Shown here piece after piece: positions 34,853 to 43,727 of a DNA stretch of 64,000 bases. Under the pieces are notes generated by a model. That model saw only the letters and a list, made by a program, of their open reading frames with translations. It did not search any database and was not told the DNA's origin. The DNA comes from Paenibacillus illinoisensis NBRC 15959 (lineage in GTDB: Bacteria > Bacillota > Bacilli > Paenibacillales > Paenibacillaceae). The stretch is from contig NZ_BIME01000008.1 in assembly GCF_004000925.1 (NCBI RefSeq), forward strand, positions 1 through 64,000. Reading direction: 5' to 3'. Both the position numbers and the translations under genes were made by a program. Within the stretch, counting starts at the first letter, position 1; every line of letters begins with the position of its first letter.

Positions 34853-35830
34853 CTACTCCTTGGTAGGAGCTATAACCTCAATCCGGGTGAGAAGTTCAAC
34901 GGGTTGTTCAGGTTCCAGACGAATTAACCCGGTCTGTTCATCCGTCAGAGGGAGGTTCGGGGCATCGGAGAGCCAGGTGTAGGGCTCAATGCACAGAAAC
35001 TGATCGGATTCACCCTTGGTAAAGAGCACCCAGTGTTTAAAATACTGTTCATCTGCTGAGTAGTTCAGCATATATCCATCCTGACGACGGAGCTGGGCAG
35101 TCGCTGCCTGACCTTCCGTAGCTTTGAGAATCGTATCCCAGTTGCGTCCCTGCATATTAACACCTTGATTTAAGGCGTCCCAATCTCCAAGAGGTTCAAG
35201 CTCACCCGTGGGCAGCTGTTCCTCGTTCTGAGCATATACGCCAGAGACAGGTAGTTGAAGTGTCCAATCGGCAGGCTTGCCGTCTAGCAGGAACCATGTA
35301 TGATATCCCATTCCAAACGGAGCGGGAGTCGAACCCAGGTTGGTAACACGAAGACGCTGGCTCAGCACGGAGTTTTGCAGCCTGAACGTCATTTCGAGCT
35401 TCAGAGGCACCGGAAATTGTTCCATCCAATGCTCTTCATTTGCAGTCAGCAATTCGGTTGTAATGGCACAGCCTTCTTCATCTTCTTCAATGTCGCTGAC
35501 ACACCAGGATTGGGTGCGATGGAGACCGTGAATATGGTTGTCATTTGCCGTATTCTGATCGAACTGGTATTGAACCCCTTCGTATTCGAAGCGTCCACGA
35601 TGTATGCGTCCTGGCGGAACTAGAAGCGGAACACCGAAGTGATAAGGTTTCTGCAAATAAAATGCTAAATCATCTTCTTCTGGACTGCGGACGACATCAC
35701 GATCCTGCACCAGATCACGAATCGAGATGATATTGTTTCCTAGACGCGGTAGCAGGGTGATCTCCAATTCACGGCTATGTAGGATATACGTGTCGTAACC
35801 ATTCCATTGGCCTTTGGTCACTTGTTTCAT
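34853..35830 (-). CDS. Aldose 1-epimerase family protein
   Basis: 325 residues. It has the epimerase beta-sandwich pattern, with PLLVPPGRIHRGRFEYEG, the catalytic-type His in NDNHIHGLHRTQSW and a second His in GMGYHTWFLLDG. The conserved Glu near the end is in FLCIEPYTW. It should interconvert alpha and beta anomers of a sugar or sugar phosphate; the substrate is not clear. AAAAGGAGC precedes the ATG. It stands alone. Confidence 0.85.
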   Translation of the reverse strand: MKQVTKGQWNGYDTYILHSRELEITLLPRLGNNIISIRDLVQDRDVVRSPEEDDLAFYLQKPYHFGVPLLVPPGRIHRGRFEYEGVQYQFDQNTANDNHIHGLHRTQSWCVSDIEEDEEGCAITTELLTANEEHWMEQFPVPLKLEMTFRLQNSVLSQRLRVTNLGSTPAPFGMGYHTWFLLDGKPADWTLQLPVSGVYAQNEEQLPTGELEPLGDWDALNQGVNMQGRNWDTILKATEGQAATAQLRRQDGYMLNYSADEQYFKHWVLFTKGESDQFLCIEPYTWLSDAPNLPLTDEQTGLIRLEPEQPVELLTRIEVIAPTKE

Positions 35831-35935
35831 ATCGATGCTCCTTTTCCCACTTGAAATCTGTCTGCAAGCGGCTTAACATGCTCCGCTGCAGGCGTGTCAT
35901 TGAGTACATGCCAGCAATCCCATACAGCCCTCCGT

Positions 35936-35954
35936 GGGAGGGCTAAACAGGATA
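35936..35954 (-). other. Hairpin in the upstream region of the aldose epimerase gene
   Basis: AGCCCTCC pairs with GGAGGGCT around a 3-base loop. On neither strand is there a T-run, so it is not a terminator. It could affect epimerase mRNA if transcription starts upstream. Confidence 0.35.
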
Positions 35955-36010
35955 AGCAATTCCATCATAACAGATTTCGGCTTGGCGGGTAAAAAAAGCT
36001 GATTCCATTT

Positions 36011-36039
36011 TTGACAATCTGCGTGAAGCGGATTAAGAT
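36011..36039 (+). promoter_or_regulatory. Promoter of the trpS T-box transcript
   Basis: TTGACA (36011-36016), 17 bases, TAAGAT (36034-36039), about 35 bases before the start of T-box stem I. Confidence 0.65.
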
Positions 36040-36074
36040 GGAATGCAGAAGGAAATAACATATGAATTGAATTA

Positions 36075-36334
36075 AAGCGATGACAGGGATAAGTAAGTCA
36101 GGAGAAAACTCTTCAGAAAGCCGGTGGGTGATGCGAACCGGTGTGAACTCTTTACCGAATGGACCCTGGAGTGCCGATTGGAACAGGTGCCTTGCAGAAA
36201 TGCAAACCGTACCTCAGTAGAATTGGACGTCTATTCCACGTTACGGGAAAATGAAGGTGTTTTTCGCATGATTGAAAAACACGAATAAGGGTGGCACCAC
36301 GGTCTCACGTCCCTTGCGGATGTGAGGCTTTTTT
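36075..36334 (+). ncRNA. T-box leader, tryptophan-specific
   Basis: The conserved T-box bulge sequence AGGGTGGCACCACG lies at 36288-36301. The stem I region carries GGTGTGAAC, and the specifier loop GAATGGACC carries the codon TGG (36160-36162) for tryptophan. The final hairpin (CTCAC/GTGAG, 36303-36325) ends in six T residues and acts as the terminator. Uncharged tRNA-Trp should stabilise the antiterminator and switch on trpS. Confidence 0.93.
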
Positions 36335-36389
36335 GCGTCCGCGGAGAAGAAACAGACTTGAACAAAACATGAGGAGGCGCAAGTGACTT

Positions 36390-37382
36390 ATGAAAACTGT
36401 ATTATCTGGAATCCAGCCAAGCGGTAAACTTACGCTGGGCAACTATATTGGTGCAATCAAGAACTTTGTGAAGCTGCAGCATGATTACCAATGCCATTTT
36501 ATGGTGGTAGATCTCCACGCAGTAACCGTGGCTCAGGAGCCAGCTGCACTGCGTGAACAGTCTGAAGCCGTCGCTGCACTGTTTCTAGCAGCGGGGATCG
36601 ATCCAACAAAGTCAAATGTGTTCCTGCAATCCCATGTTCCTCAGCATGCTGAGCTTGGATGGTTGATGACGACACTGACATCGATGGGTGAACTGGAGCG
36701 GATGACCCAGTTCAAGGATAAATCTTCAGGCAAGGACTCGGTGGGGGCAGGCTTGTTCGTATATCCTTCATTGATGGCAGCCGACATTTTGCTGTACAAT
36801 GCGGACCTCGTTCCTGTAGGAGAGGATCAAAAACAGCATTTGGAACTCACCCGCGATCTGGCGGGCCGTTTCAATCATCGTTATGGAGAATACTTTACCA
36901 TTCCGGATCCATATATTCCGCAGGTGGGCGCACGCGTGATGTCCCTGGACGATGCTTCCTCGAAAATGAGTAAAAGTAATCCAAATGCGGGCAGCTACAT
37001 TGCCCTGTTGGACCCGCCGGATGTGATCCGCAAGAAAATCAGCCGTGCCACGACGGACTCCGGACGTGAAGTGGTTTACGATCCGGCCAAAAAGCCAGAG
37101 GTCAGCAATCTGATGAGCATCTATGCAGAGTGTGCAGGCATTACGCTGAATGAAGTAGCAGAGCGTTACGAGGGTAAAATGTATGGTCCGTTCAAAAAAG
37201 AGCTGGCCGAAGTGGTTGTCTCTGTTATTGAACCGTTACAGGAACGATATCGCGAAATTCGTGAATCTGGCGAACTGGCCGAGATTTTGGAGACTTCAGC
37301 ACGTCGTGCTGAAACAGTCGCTGCCAAAACGCTTCATGATGTGAAAGAACGCATGGGGTTTGTTCCTAGACGTACAGTATAG
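36390..37382 (+). CDS. trpS: Tryptophanyl-tRNA synthetase
   Basis: 330 residues, the normal length for a class I TrpRS. The HIGH-type signature is PSGKLTLGNYIGA (residues 9-21), with KMSKSNPNAGS as the KMSKS loop (near residue 193). The Trp pocket region includes GEDQKQHLELTRDLAGRFN. AGGAGG precedes the ATG. Expression is controlled by the T-box leader upstream. The gene is monocistronic. Confidence 0.96.
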   Translation: MKTVLSGIQPSGKLTLGNYIGAIKNFVKLQHDYQCHFMVVDLHAVTVAQEPAALREQSEAVAALFLAAGIDPTKSNVFLQSHVPQHAELGWLMTTLTSMGELERMTQFKDKSSGKDSVGAGLFVYPSLMAADILLYNADLVPVGEDQKQHLELTRDLAGRFNHRYGEYFTIPDPYIPQVGARVMSLDDASSKMSKSNPNAGSYIALLDPPDVIRKKISRATTDSGREVVYDPAKKPEVSNLMSIYAECAGITLNEVAERYEGKMYGPFKKELAEVVVSVIEPLQERYREIRESGELAEILETSARRAETVAAKTLHDVKERMGFVPRRTV

Positions 37383-37439
37383 GCTATCACGGACATCGTT
37401 CAACAATGTTAAAATTTCACGATATAAAGTGAACAAAAA

Positions 37440-37468
37440 AGAGAGGAGCCAACAGCTCCTCTCTCTTT
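37440..37468 (+). terminator. Terminator of trpS
   Basis: AGAGAGGAGC pairs with GCTCCTCTCT around CAACA, then a CTTT stretch. On the minus strand it is followed by a T-run, so it may also stop transcripts from the right. Confidence 0.8.
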
Positions 37469-37470
37469 CT

Positions 37471-37551
37471 GTTCATATAGGAACCTGCACCGCCTGATTC
37501 AGCCATCATTTTGCCCAGCATCGTGCCAAGTCCGATAACATTGGCTATGGT
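37471..37551 (-). pseudogene. Remnant of a GntP-family permease gene
   Basis: On the minus strand 27 codons encode TIANVIGLGTMLGKMMAESG then GAGSYMN, resembling the conserved GLGxxLGKMxxESGGA segment of gluconate permeases (GntP/GntT). A stop codon lies immediately upstream in this frame, and no matching sequence continues on either side. It is too short to be a gene and is best explained as a decayed fragment; chance resemblance is not excluded. Confidence 0.45.
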
Positions 37552-37582
37552 TCAAAGCGTACTACTGAGTCCACCTTCCAGG

Positions 37583-37780
37583 TCAGGATGTCGATTCGGA
37601 TGTAGAACGCAATTCCTGTCGTTCCTTCTTGGCACGAATGACGAAACCCCAGCCGATATTGGCAATGGACAGGATGAACAGCAGCGAGGCTAACCAGCCG
37701 TTATAAGAAATCGATATGGCTGAAACCGTTAACAAAACAATCGAAGAGAATGCGAACCATAAGGACAAACCTTTACTCAT
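37583..37780 (-). CDS. DUF5325-type small membrane protein
   Basis: 65 residues with two membrane helices (about 5-24 and 29-48) and a basic, then Ser/Thr-rich tail (RAKKERQELRSTSES). Size and layout fit the DUF5325/YlaF group of unknown function. GATGGAGG precedes the ATG. It stands alone between the gntP-like fragment and a SASP gene. Confidence 0.65.
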   Translation of the reverse strand: MSKGLSLWFAFSSIVLLTVSAISISYNGWLASLLFILSIANIGWGFVIRAKKERQELRSTSESTS

Positions 37781-37815
37781 TGGGAAAAACCTCCATCACA
37801 AATTTAATGAATCTC

Positions 37816-37845
37816 CGTATAACTTGAGGCGTGCGAGCCATAATA
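37816..37845 (+). promoter_or_regulatory. Sigma-G promoter of SASP gene 2
   Basis: CGTATA (37816-37821), 17 bases, CATAATA (37839-37845). It has the same -35 and spacing as the promoter of the SASP gene at 34655. A perfect palindrome TTGCAAGCTTGCAA (37849-37862) lies at the expected transcription start and could be an operator. Confidence 0.65.
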
Positions 37846-37898
37846 ATCTTGCAAGCTTGCAATACATTACAGACACAGATTGAAAGGAGATTTTAAAT

Positions 37899-38117
37899 AT
37901 GGCTCAAGGATCTCGTTCTAACAACTTGGTGGTACCTCAAGCAACTGCAGCACTGCAACAATTGAAAATGGAAGCTGCACAGGAACTGGGTGTAACAATC
38001 CCGCAAGACGGTTACTACGGTAACTACACTTCCCGTGAGACAGGATCTCTTGGTGGTTACATCACCAAACGTCTGGTACAAATCGCTGAGCAACAATTGT
38101 CTGGGTCTGGCAAATAA
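37899..38117 (+). CDS. Alpha/beta-type small acid-soluble spore protein
   Basis: 72 residues. The core LKMEAAQELGVTIPQDGYYG and SRETGSLGGYITKRLVQIAE is essentially the same as in the SASP at 34422; only the N-terminus (MAQGSRSNN) and last residues differ. It binds and protects spore DNA and is degraded by GPR at germination. AAAGGAG precedes the ATG. It is expected to be forespore-specific. Confidence 0.95.
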   Translation: MAQGSRSNNLVVPQATAALQQLKMEAAQELGVTIPQDGYYGNYTSRETGSLGGYITKRLVQIAEQQLSGSGK

Positions 38118-38144
38118 TTTATCATAAAAGCAAGCAACAAAACA

Positions 38145-38176
38145 AAGGCCCGGAGCGGAAACGCTCCGGGCTTTTC
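38145..38176 (+). terminator. Terminator of SASP gene 2
   Basis: GCCCGGAGCG pairs with CGCTCCGGGC around GAAA, followed by TTTT. Confidence 0.9.
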
Positions 38177-38224
38177 ATCGCGCAACCGTTCCTTACTTGA
38201 TTGTGCCTTTCCCGGTCCTTCTCG

Positions 38225-39205
38225 TCAAGACCGGGCAGATAAAAGTTTTTTATCCATTTTTTCATCGCTTAACCAGCCCACATACGTATCAATCGTTTCA
38301 AAATTGCGGTCCATCACGACAACGGCGACAAACGGATACTGCTTGCGGTGTCGATACCGTACATCCGCCCAGCGGACTTTGTATCCTGCAGGCAGCTCCT
38401 CTACCTCCGCAACCGCATAGGAGGTGAAGTAGAGAAAGGCAGTGACCTCTGGTGATTTGCGTGAGGCAGCTACAGCCGCATGAGTGGAAGAAGAGGCATG
38501 CAGATGCCATGTCAGCTCTGCTCCATCCATTTTTCCGATTTCGTAACTGTTATCCGCAAAATGCTTCACCACATGCCAGCGGTTCCAGGATATCGTTGGA
38601 ATGACGATATAGCGAAGCGCCGGTTTGTTGTTGTCCAGCCTTTTTACTTTGGCTACAGCCTGGGCATGGGCAATGATTCGCCATACATAATAGAGGGCTA
38701 TAACGATATACAGTGTGACAAACAACGGAGCAGGGGCGATCAGATCAAAGGCCCACAGCAGGATTGCCACCACGTGCGAAGCGAACAGAAACGGATCGAA
38801 AATATGAATGATATTCCAGGCAATCCATCGTTCCGAGAATGGTCTTGCTGCCTGGGTTCCATAGGTGTTGAACAGATCGGTAAAAACGTGAACGCCCACA
38901 GCGACAGCTGTCCAGGTAGCGACGTGTCCAATGGGAACATCCGGGAAAATCAGTGCAATGACGCCCGTGATGAGCAGAACCCATAATAGAAGAAAGGGCG
39001 GCGAGTGGGACATACCCCGATGATTTCGAATGTACAATGAGTTGCTTTTGAGACGCAGTGCCGTATCAATGTCAGGGGCCTGCGAGCCAGCAATGGTACC
39101 CACCATCACCGCAGCCGCGAGCATGGGACTGGAAGCCACGACAGGATCGACATAAGCCAGACCTGCCAAACCAATACCCATGACAAAATGTGTAGAAGTA
39201 TCCAT
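38225..39205 (-). CDS. YfhP-like metal-dependent hydrolase-type membrane protein
   Basis: 326 residues. The N-terminal half has several membrane helices and the conserved YdjM/YfhP motifs GSQAPDID and RNHRGMSHSP, which resemble metal-binding sites. The C-terminal part is soluble (NRWHVVKHFADNSYEIGKMD). Bacillus YfhP is of similar length (about 327) and has been described as a regulator as well as a membrane hydrolase family member. The start at 39205 follows AAAGGAGACG. Confidence 0.85.
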   Translation of the reverse strand: MDTSTHFVMGIGLAGLAYVDPVVASSPMLAAAVMVGTIAGSQAPDIDTALRLKSNSLYIRNHRGMSHSPPFLLLWVLLITGVIALIFPDVPIGHVATWTAVAVGVHVFTDLFNTYGTQAARPFSERWIAWNIIHIFDPFLFASHVVAILLWAFDLIAPAPLFVTLYIVIALYYVWRIIAHAQAVAKVKRLDNNKPALRYIVIPTISWNRWHVVKHFADNSYEIGKMDGAELTWHLHASSSTHAAVAASRKSPEVTAFLYFTSYAVAEVEELPAGYKVRWADVRYRHRKQYPFVAVVVMDRNFETIDTYVGWLSDEKMDKKLLSARS

Positions 39206-39368
39206 AAACGTCTCCTTTGTGGTGTAGCTCGATTTCATCATATTAATGATTCTCTATCTAGGTGATACCCATATATAGTGTATATTATCCGCCTGTCTTG
39301 AAGCAAAACAGCCAAAACCCGAAAAAGATGTCATAAGAAGTTCATTTCACCCAACATTTGTACGAGCA

Positions 39369-39398
39369 TTGTCATACTCTTGGCCATTTACCTATGAT
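39369..39398 (+). promoter_or_regulatory. Candidate promoter of ctaB
   Basis: TTGTCA (39369-39374), 18 bases, TATGAT (39393-39398), about 65 bases before the start codon. Confidence 0.5.
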
Positions 39399-39462
39399 AA
39401 ACTTTATATCGGAGACAAAGAGAGAAACCTCCAAACCGAGAATTAAGGGGGATTAACCAAGC

Positions 39463-40392
39463 GTGGACAATCAGTTGGGATACCAGGCTTCTTCCGATTC
39501 TGCAACATTGACCTCGCCTCCGACCAAGTCGGGATCGTGGAAAGACTTTATTCATATCACCAAACCGGGAATACTTCGGACCAATCTTATTGCTGTTTTT
39601 GGAGGGTTTTGGCTGGCATCCCAGTGGGATTTCAACTTGGTAAAGATGCTGCTGACCCTACTTGGGACTGCGCTTGTTATGGCTTCTTCCTGCGTATTTA
39701 ACAATTATTTTGATCGTGAACTTGATTTGAAAATGGAACGTACCCGCAACCGCTCCTTACCGACAGGAAGGCTAACACCGAAGGTGGTATTGTCGTATGC
39801 CATCATTTTAGGCGTGCTAGGCTTAACTGTTCTTTTTGCTTTTTCGGGTATACTTGCCGGATTATGCGGCATTTTTGGCATGTTTGTCTATGTTGTTATT
39901 TATACGCTTTGGTTAAAACGTTCTTCAACATGGAGCACATCCATCGGTGGTTTGTCAGGTGCCATGCCGCCAGTTATCGGCTATGTCGCTGTAACGGGAC
40001 GTTTGGACCTGGGTGCATGGCTGCTTCTTGCCATGTTGTTCCTGTGGCAGCCTCCGCATTTCTGGGCGCTCGCCATCCGCAGGGTAGAGGATTATCGGGC
40101 CGGTGGATTTCCGCTGCTGCCTGTAGTGAAGGGCATTGAACGGACCAAGATTCAAATGATTCCTTATCTGGTGCTGCAGATTTTTGTTCCCATTCTAATG
40201 TATGCATACGGGTATGCCGGTATTTTTTATCTGACGGTATCACTGGTGCTGTCTGTACTGTGGCTATATTATGCACTCAAAGGATTTCGTGCGCAGGATA
40301 CGGACGCCTGGGCCAAAAAGGTATTTCTTTATTCCATTAATTATCTGTCTCTGAGCTTCATACTGATGATTCTGGATACGGTTCATAAATAA
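39463..40392 (+). CDS. ctaB: Protoheme IX farnesyltransferase (haem O synthase)
   Basis: 309 residues with about nine membrane helices. It adds a farnesyl group to haem B to make haem O for aa3/bo-type oxidases. The prenyl diphosphate site is NNYFDRELDLKMERTRNR (Asp-rich, near residue 84-101), and a second conserved region is WQPPHFWALAIRR. The start is GTG at 39463 after AAGGGGGAT. A SCO1 gene follows; ctaA, which acts next in the pathway, is 20 kb away at 59868. Confidence 0.94.
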   Translation: MDNQLGYQASSDSATLTSPPTKSGSWKDFIHITKPGILRTNLIAVFGGFWLASQWDFNLVKMLLTLLGTALVMASSCVFNNYFDRELDLKMERTRNRSLPTGRLTPKVVLSYAIILGVLGLTVLFAFSGILAGLCGIFGMFVYVVIYTLWLKRSSTWSTSIGGLSGAMPPVIGYVAVTGRLDLGAWLLLAMLFLWQPPHFWALAIRRVEDYRAGGFPLLPVVKGIERTKIQMIPYLVLQIFVPILMYAYGYAGIFYLTVSLVLSVLWLYYALKGFRAQDTDAWAKKVFLYSINYLSLSFILMILDTVHK

Positions 40393-40627
40393 TGGGATGG
40401 ATTACGGTGAAGGTGCAAAATAAATGCTTGGGCATCTGCATCAAGAACGGTTACAATAAGGAAGGGTCCCATCCAGAGTGGGGTTCTTCGTATACATATG
40501 CAATTTCAAGCAAAAGAAGTTACTTATTTCTTCATAACGTGACATCCCGGGCAAGAAACGATAGCCATGTAATTCAAAGCAAGATATGTATGCGCATTCA
40601 TATCGAAAGCACAGAGAAAGGACGAGG
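40393..40627. other. Spacer between ctaB and the SCO1 gene
   Basis: An open frame from 40392 to 40631 lacks a ribosome site and has no recognisable protein, so I treat this stretch as non-coding. Nothing else is visible. Confidence 0.4.
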
Positions 40628-41242
40628 ATGATGCTGAAAAAGTACAAATGGACCTGGATGCTGCTAGGTCTCGCACTGATTATGGCTGTATACCTCATGT
40701 GGGGCACCGTCTTTGCCAGCAAGGAGAAATTACCCGAGATTCGGGAGATCCAATCCTTCTCCATGGAAAATGTGGATGGGACAACGGTTTCGCTCGATGA
40801 TACCAAAGGCAAGGTGCGGCTGTTCTATTTTTATTTCACCAGTTGTCCTGATGTATGCCCAATTACGACGTTTACGTTGTCCCAGGTGCAGGATTTGTTG
40901 AAGGAAGATGGCACATTCGGCAAGGATGCGTCCTTTGTTTCGATTTCATTTGATCCGGAAGTCGATACCAAGGAGAAAATTAAGGAATTCGCGGACCGTT
41001 TCCACGCGGATTATGACGGGTGGTATTTCCTGCGAGGGGATATGGATAAAACAAAGCAGCTCGCCAAGGATTCATTTCAGATCCTGATTGAAGGCGAGAG
41101 CAAGGATGACTTTGCACATATGAACATGATTGGTCTCGTAGACCAGAACAATCAGCTGCGCAAGGTGTATAATGCATTTAATACAGAAGATGTCGAGCCT
41201 GCAGTAATCGCAGAGGATATCCGCAATCTGATCAATGAATAA
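40628..41242 (+). CDS. SCO1/SenC-type copper chaperone
   Basis: 204 residues with one N-terminal membrane anchor (about 10-30) and an external thioredoxin-like domain. The copper ligands are Cys73 and Cys77 (SCPDVCP) and His164 (AHMNMIG). SCO proteins deliver copper to the CuA centre of cytochrome c oxidase, which matches the adjacent ctaB. Two consecutive ATG codons (40628, 40631) follow AAAGGACGAGG. Confidence 0.92.
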   Translation: MMLKKYKWTWMLLGLALIMAVYLMWGTVFASKEKLPEIREIQSFSMENVDGTTVSLDDTKGKVRLFYFYFTSCPDVCPITTFTLSQVQDLLKEDGTFGKDASFVSISFDPEVDTKEKIKEFADRFHADYDGWYFLRGDMDKTKQLAKDSFQILIEGESKDDFAHMNMIGLVDQNNQLRKVYNAFNTEDVEPAVIAEDIRNLINE

Positions 41243-41281
41243 TCTGTTCAAATTATATTAGAATCCTGTTAGTATCCATAA

Positions 41282-41331
41282 AAAAGGCTGATTGTCGGGT
41301 TGGTAAATAACCGGTAATCAGCCTTTTGCAA
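41282..41331. terminator. Bidirectional terminator between SCO1 and TOPRIM genes
   Basis: AAAAGGCTGATT pairs with AATCAGCCTTTT, with additional GGTT/AACC pairing in the loop. T-runs occur on both strands. Confidence 0.85.
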
Positions 41332-41342
41332 TTGTTTTACGT

Positions 41343-41690
41343 TTAGAATGACGGGTACTCGGGGTATTGAATATACTCTTCCAAACCGGCCTTCTCCAAC
41401 TGGGCAATGATGTATTCATCAGGGGTTCCTTCCACACCCGCATAACCACGTCTGGTATACATCTGCACTGCATCAGGGAAGGCGTCTCGCAGCACACCTC
41501 TGATTTTTTTACCCGAACTGTCATTATCCATAAACAGATATACTTCATCATAACCAACCTGTTTGCGCAGGGACTCCAGCTTGAGCGAATTGAGAGTGCC
41601 GAATGTACATAAAATGTTGATTTCCGGCCCAACGAGACGTTTCAGCTTGCTGCGATCATTCTTACCTTCCACAATGACATGAATAGGCAT
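41343..41690 (-). CDS. Small TOPRIM-domain protein
   Basis: 115 residues forming a single TOPRIM domain: the first acidic site is VIVEGKNDRSKL (Glu8) and the second is FMDNDSSGKK. TOPRIM domains bind Mg2+ in primases, topoisomerases and small nucleases such as RNase M5. This stand-alone protein is similar in size to Bacillus YusF and its substrate is unknown. GAGGTG precedes the ATG at 41690. Confidence 0.85.
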   Translation of the reverse strand: MPIHVIVEGKNDRSKLKRLVGPEINILCTFGTLNSLKLESLRKQVGYDEVYLFMDNDSSGKKIRGVLRDAFPDAVQMYTRRGYAGVEGTPDEYIIAQLEKAGLEEYIQYPEYPSF

Positions 41691-41855
41691 GATATTCACC
41701 TCTTGTTCGAGAGCTAGTGTCGACATTCCCCGGGAAATGTTGCAGCGAAAATCGACTGGATTATATATAGTTTAGCTGTAAATGGGGGAATGATGCAAAG
41801 CAAAGGTGAATACAAGCCATTTTAATAAAAAAAGTACTTACATCATGGATTACGT

Positions 41856-43037
41856 TTATCCCAGTACGCTATTCGGATCGGTTGAAGACAGGGATGCCTC
41901 ACGTCTGCTGGTGAAGTAAGGAAGGAGCAGAATGCCGACCATTAATAGAATAAACGCGATGAAATACGGCGAGACACCTACACGCAGCTGACCTGCGGCG
42001 ATTGGACCAATGAAGGATCCAATGGAGGTAGCGATGGACTGTAGTGAGAAAATACGTCCCAGCTTGCTTCCGCCACTTAAACGGATAAACAGGGTAGCCA
42101 TAGCTGGAAAAGTAATCCCTTTGGACATGCCAAGTACAAACAGTACAGCTGCCAGAGGAATGTCCGGGAAGGCTGCCAGCGTGAAGAAGCAGAGGGACAT
42201 CAGCAGCACACCCGCAGTTAAACGCAGCTTGGGCGAATAACGATTAAGAAACAGCATGCTGAGGGTGAGGAGTGCTCCGACACTAATGACCGAAAACAAT
42301 AACCCTGTAGACATCATGGAGGAGTGTCCACCGCCCCGAAGAGGCAATTCAAAAAACAGAATCCCTTGTGCACAAGCAATGACCAGAGGCAATGCAAAAT
42401 AACGCCAGGAGACAGGAATGAAGGTATTCGTACTTCCTCCGAGGTTAGCAGGTTTGGGAGGTACGGTTTCTTTCTCACGCTGAACATCGACAAGCCCCTT
42501 CGGCATGGACAACCAGGCGATCATACCCGACAGAATGAGCAGGTATCCAAGACTTGCAAATGTAGCAGAGAATCCCAAAGCACCAACAATCAGTGCTCCA
42601 GCAGCTGGAGATACAACAGACGCCAGCGTATGCACGACACCATGTCCGGACATATACTTGCCCTGAGTGACCGGGTTGGTCGACAGCTGAGCAAGCAGTG
42701 CTAGACAGGCCGGAGACAGAAAGGCGAGCACAAAGCCGCTGATGGAACGAAGCGCAAGCAGCTGCCATGGCGTGTGAATGTGGGCTTGCAGCAGCAGAAT
42801 AATACCTGCTCCAAGCAGACTAAACACGATATAACGCCGACTGCCGTGTTTATCGATTTGTGTGCCGGCAATTAAATTGCCGGGAAGATGAGTCAAGGAG
42901 TAGATTCCCATCATCCACCCGATGAAGGTGGGTGCAGCTCCAAGCGAGATGGCAAAGGGGGTCAGGATGGGATATTGGGCGTGCAGGTCAAAAACAGCAA
43001 GAAACAAAAATAGATAGAGCCAGATGGCCGTTTTCAC
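41856..43037 (-). CDS. Major facilitator superfamily transporter
   Basis: 393 residues with about twelve membrane helices. The motif-A-like loop GTQIDKHGSRRYIVFS lies between helices 2 and 3. Drug efflux or sugar efflux is likely but the substrate cannot be inferred. The start is GTG at 43037 after AAGGAGGGG. It is a single gene on the minus strand. Confidence 0.85.
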   Translation of the reverse strand: MKTAIWLYLFLFLAVFDLHAQYPILTPFAISLGAAPTFIGWMMGIYSLTHLPGNLIAGTQIDKHGSRRYIVFSLLGAGIILLLQAHIHTPWQLLALRSISGFVLAFLSPACLALLAQLSTNPVTQGKYMSGHGVVHTLASVVSPAAGALIVGALGFSATFASLGYLLILSGMIAWLSMPKGLVDVQREKETVPPKPANLGGSTNTFIPVSWRYFALPLVIACAQGILFFELPLRGGGHSSMMSTGLLFSVISVGALLTLSMLFLNRYSPKLRLTAGVLLMSLCFFTLAAFPDIPLAAVLFVLGMSKGITFPAMATLFIRLSGGSKLGRIFSLQSIATSIGSFIGPIAAGQLRVGVSPYFIAFILLMVGILLLPYFTSRREASLSSTDPNSVLG

Positions 43038-43178
43038 AAAAGCCCCTCCTTGTTAAACGATACATGTTCATGCCAGGTCGTCAGATGTGTTCCCGATTCT
43101 TCATGCAAAACCTCATGGTACTACTTGTACGTTCAACTGGACGAACTTAGACCTTTATTTTTATGAGAGAGTGCTTAG

Positions 43179-43208
43179 CTGACAGCGGGTTCGGAAATCA
43201 TGTATAAT
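43179..43208 (+). promoter_or_regulatory. Promoter of the membrane protein/transglutaminase unit
   Basis: CTGACA (43179-43184), 18 bases, TATAAT (43203-43208). Confidence 0.55.
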
Positions 43209-43253
43209 ATTCGGGAAGTGTGATTTCTTAACTCTAATACGGAAGGTGTAATC

Positions 43254-43709
43254 ATGAACATAGAAGTGATCAAAGAGTTTGTGATGCAGAACTGGCTGGT
43301 GATCGTCGTTGCACTGATCATTTTGTTCTTTGTTCTGAATGTGGTCAAAACCGTATTGAAATGGGCGATTGCCATCATCATTATTGCGGCTCTGTTGATA
43401 TACAGCGGCATCTCCATCGATCAGATTAAACAGACGGTTTCAAATGTGCAGTCCAGTACGATGGACACATTGAAAAAGGAAGCGACCAATATGATGGTGA
43501 AGGAAGCCTCCAAGGCCACCTACGCCAAAGGGCAGGATGGACAATTTACCATTACGAGTCCCAATGTGGAAATTAAGGGGACAGCCGGGTCGAACAAGGT
43601 CAATGTGACCTTGCGCGGAATTTCACTGGGCGAATGGAATCTCGACAATGAAACGATACGTACGTTTGTCGAACAGGCCAGAGGAAATGGAACTGTACCA
43701 GCTTCTTAG
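43254..43709 (+). CDS. Membrane protein of unknown function, 151 residues
   Basis: Two adjacent membrane helices (about 13-30 and 36-54) are followed by a soluble domain of about 95 residues with alternating Ser/Thr/Lys and beta-type sequence (GQFTITSPNVEIKGTAGSNK). No family is recognised. GGAAGGTG precedes the ATG. The next gene, a membrane transglutaminase, starts 18 bases later, so the two products probably work together at the membrane. Confidence 0.75.
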   Translation: MNIEVIKEFVMQNWLVIVVALIILFFVLNVVKTVLKWAIAIIIIAALLIYSGISIDQIKQTVSNVQSSTMDTLKKEATNMMVKEASKATYAKGQDGQFTITSPNVEIKGTAGSNKVNVTLRGISLGEWNLDNETIRTFVEQARGNGTVPAS

Positions 43710-43727
43710 CAAAGGGGGAATGAATAC

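Noticed and set aside
40392..40631. 79-codon frame between ctaB and SCO1
   Set aside because: It has no ribosome site, overlaps the ctaB stop, and shows no protein-like pattern.
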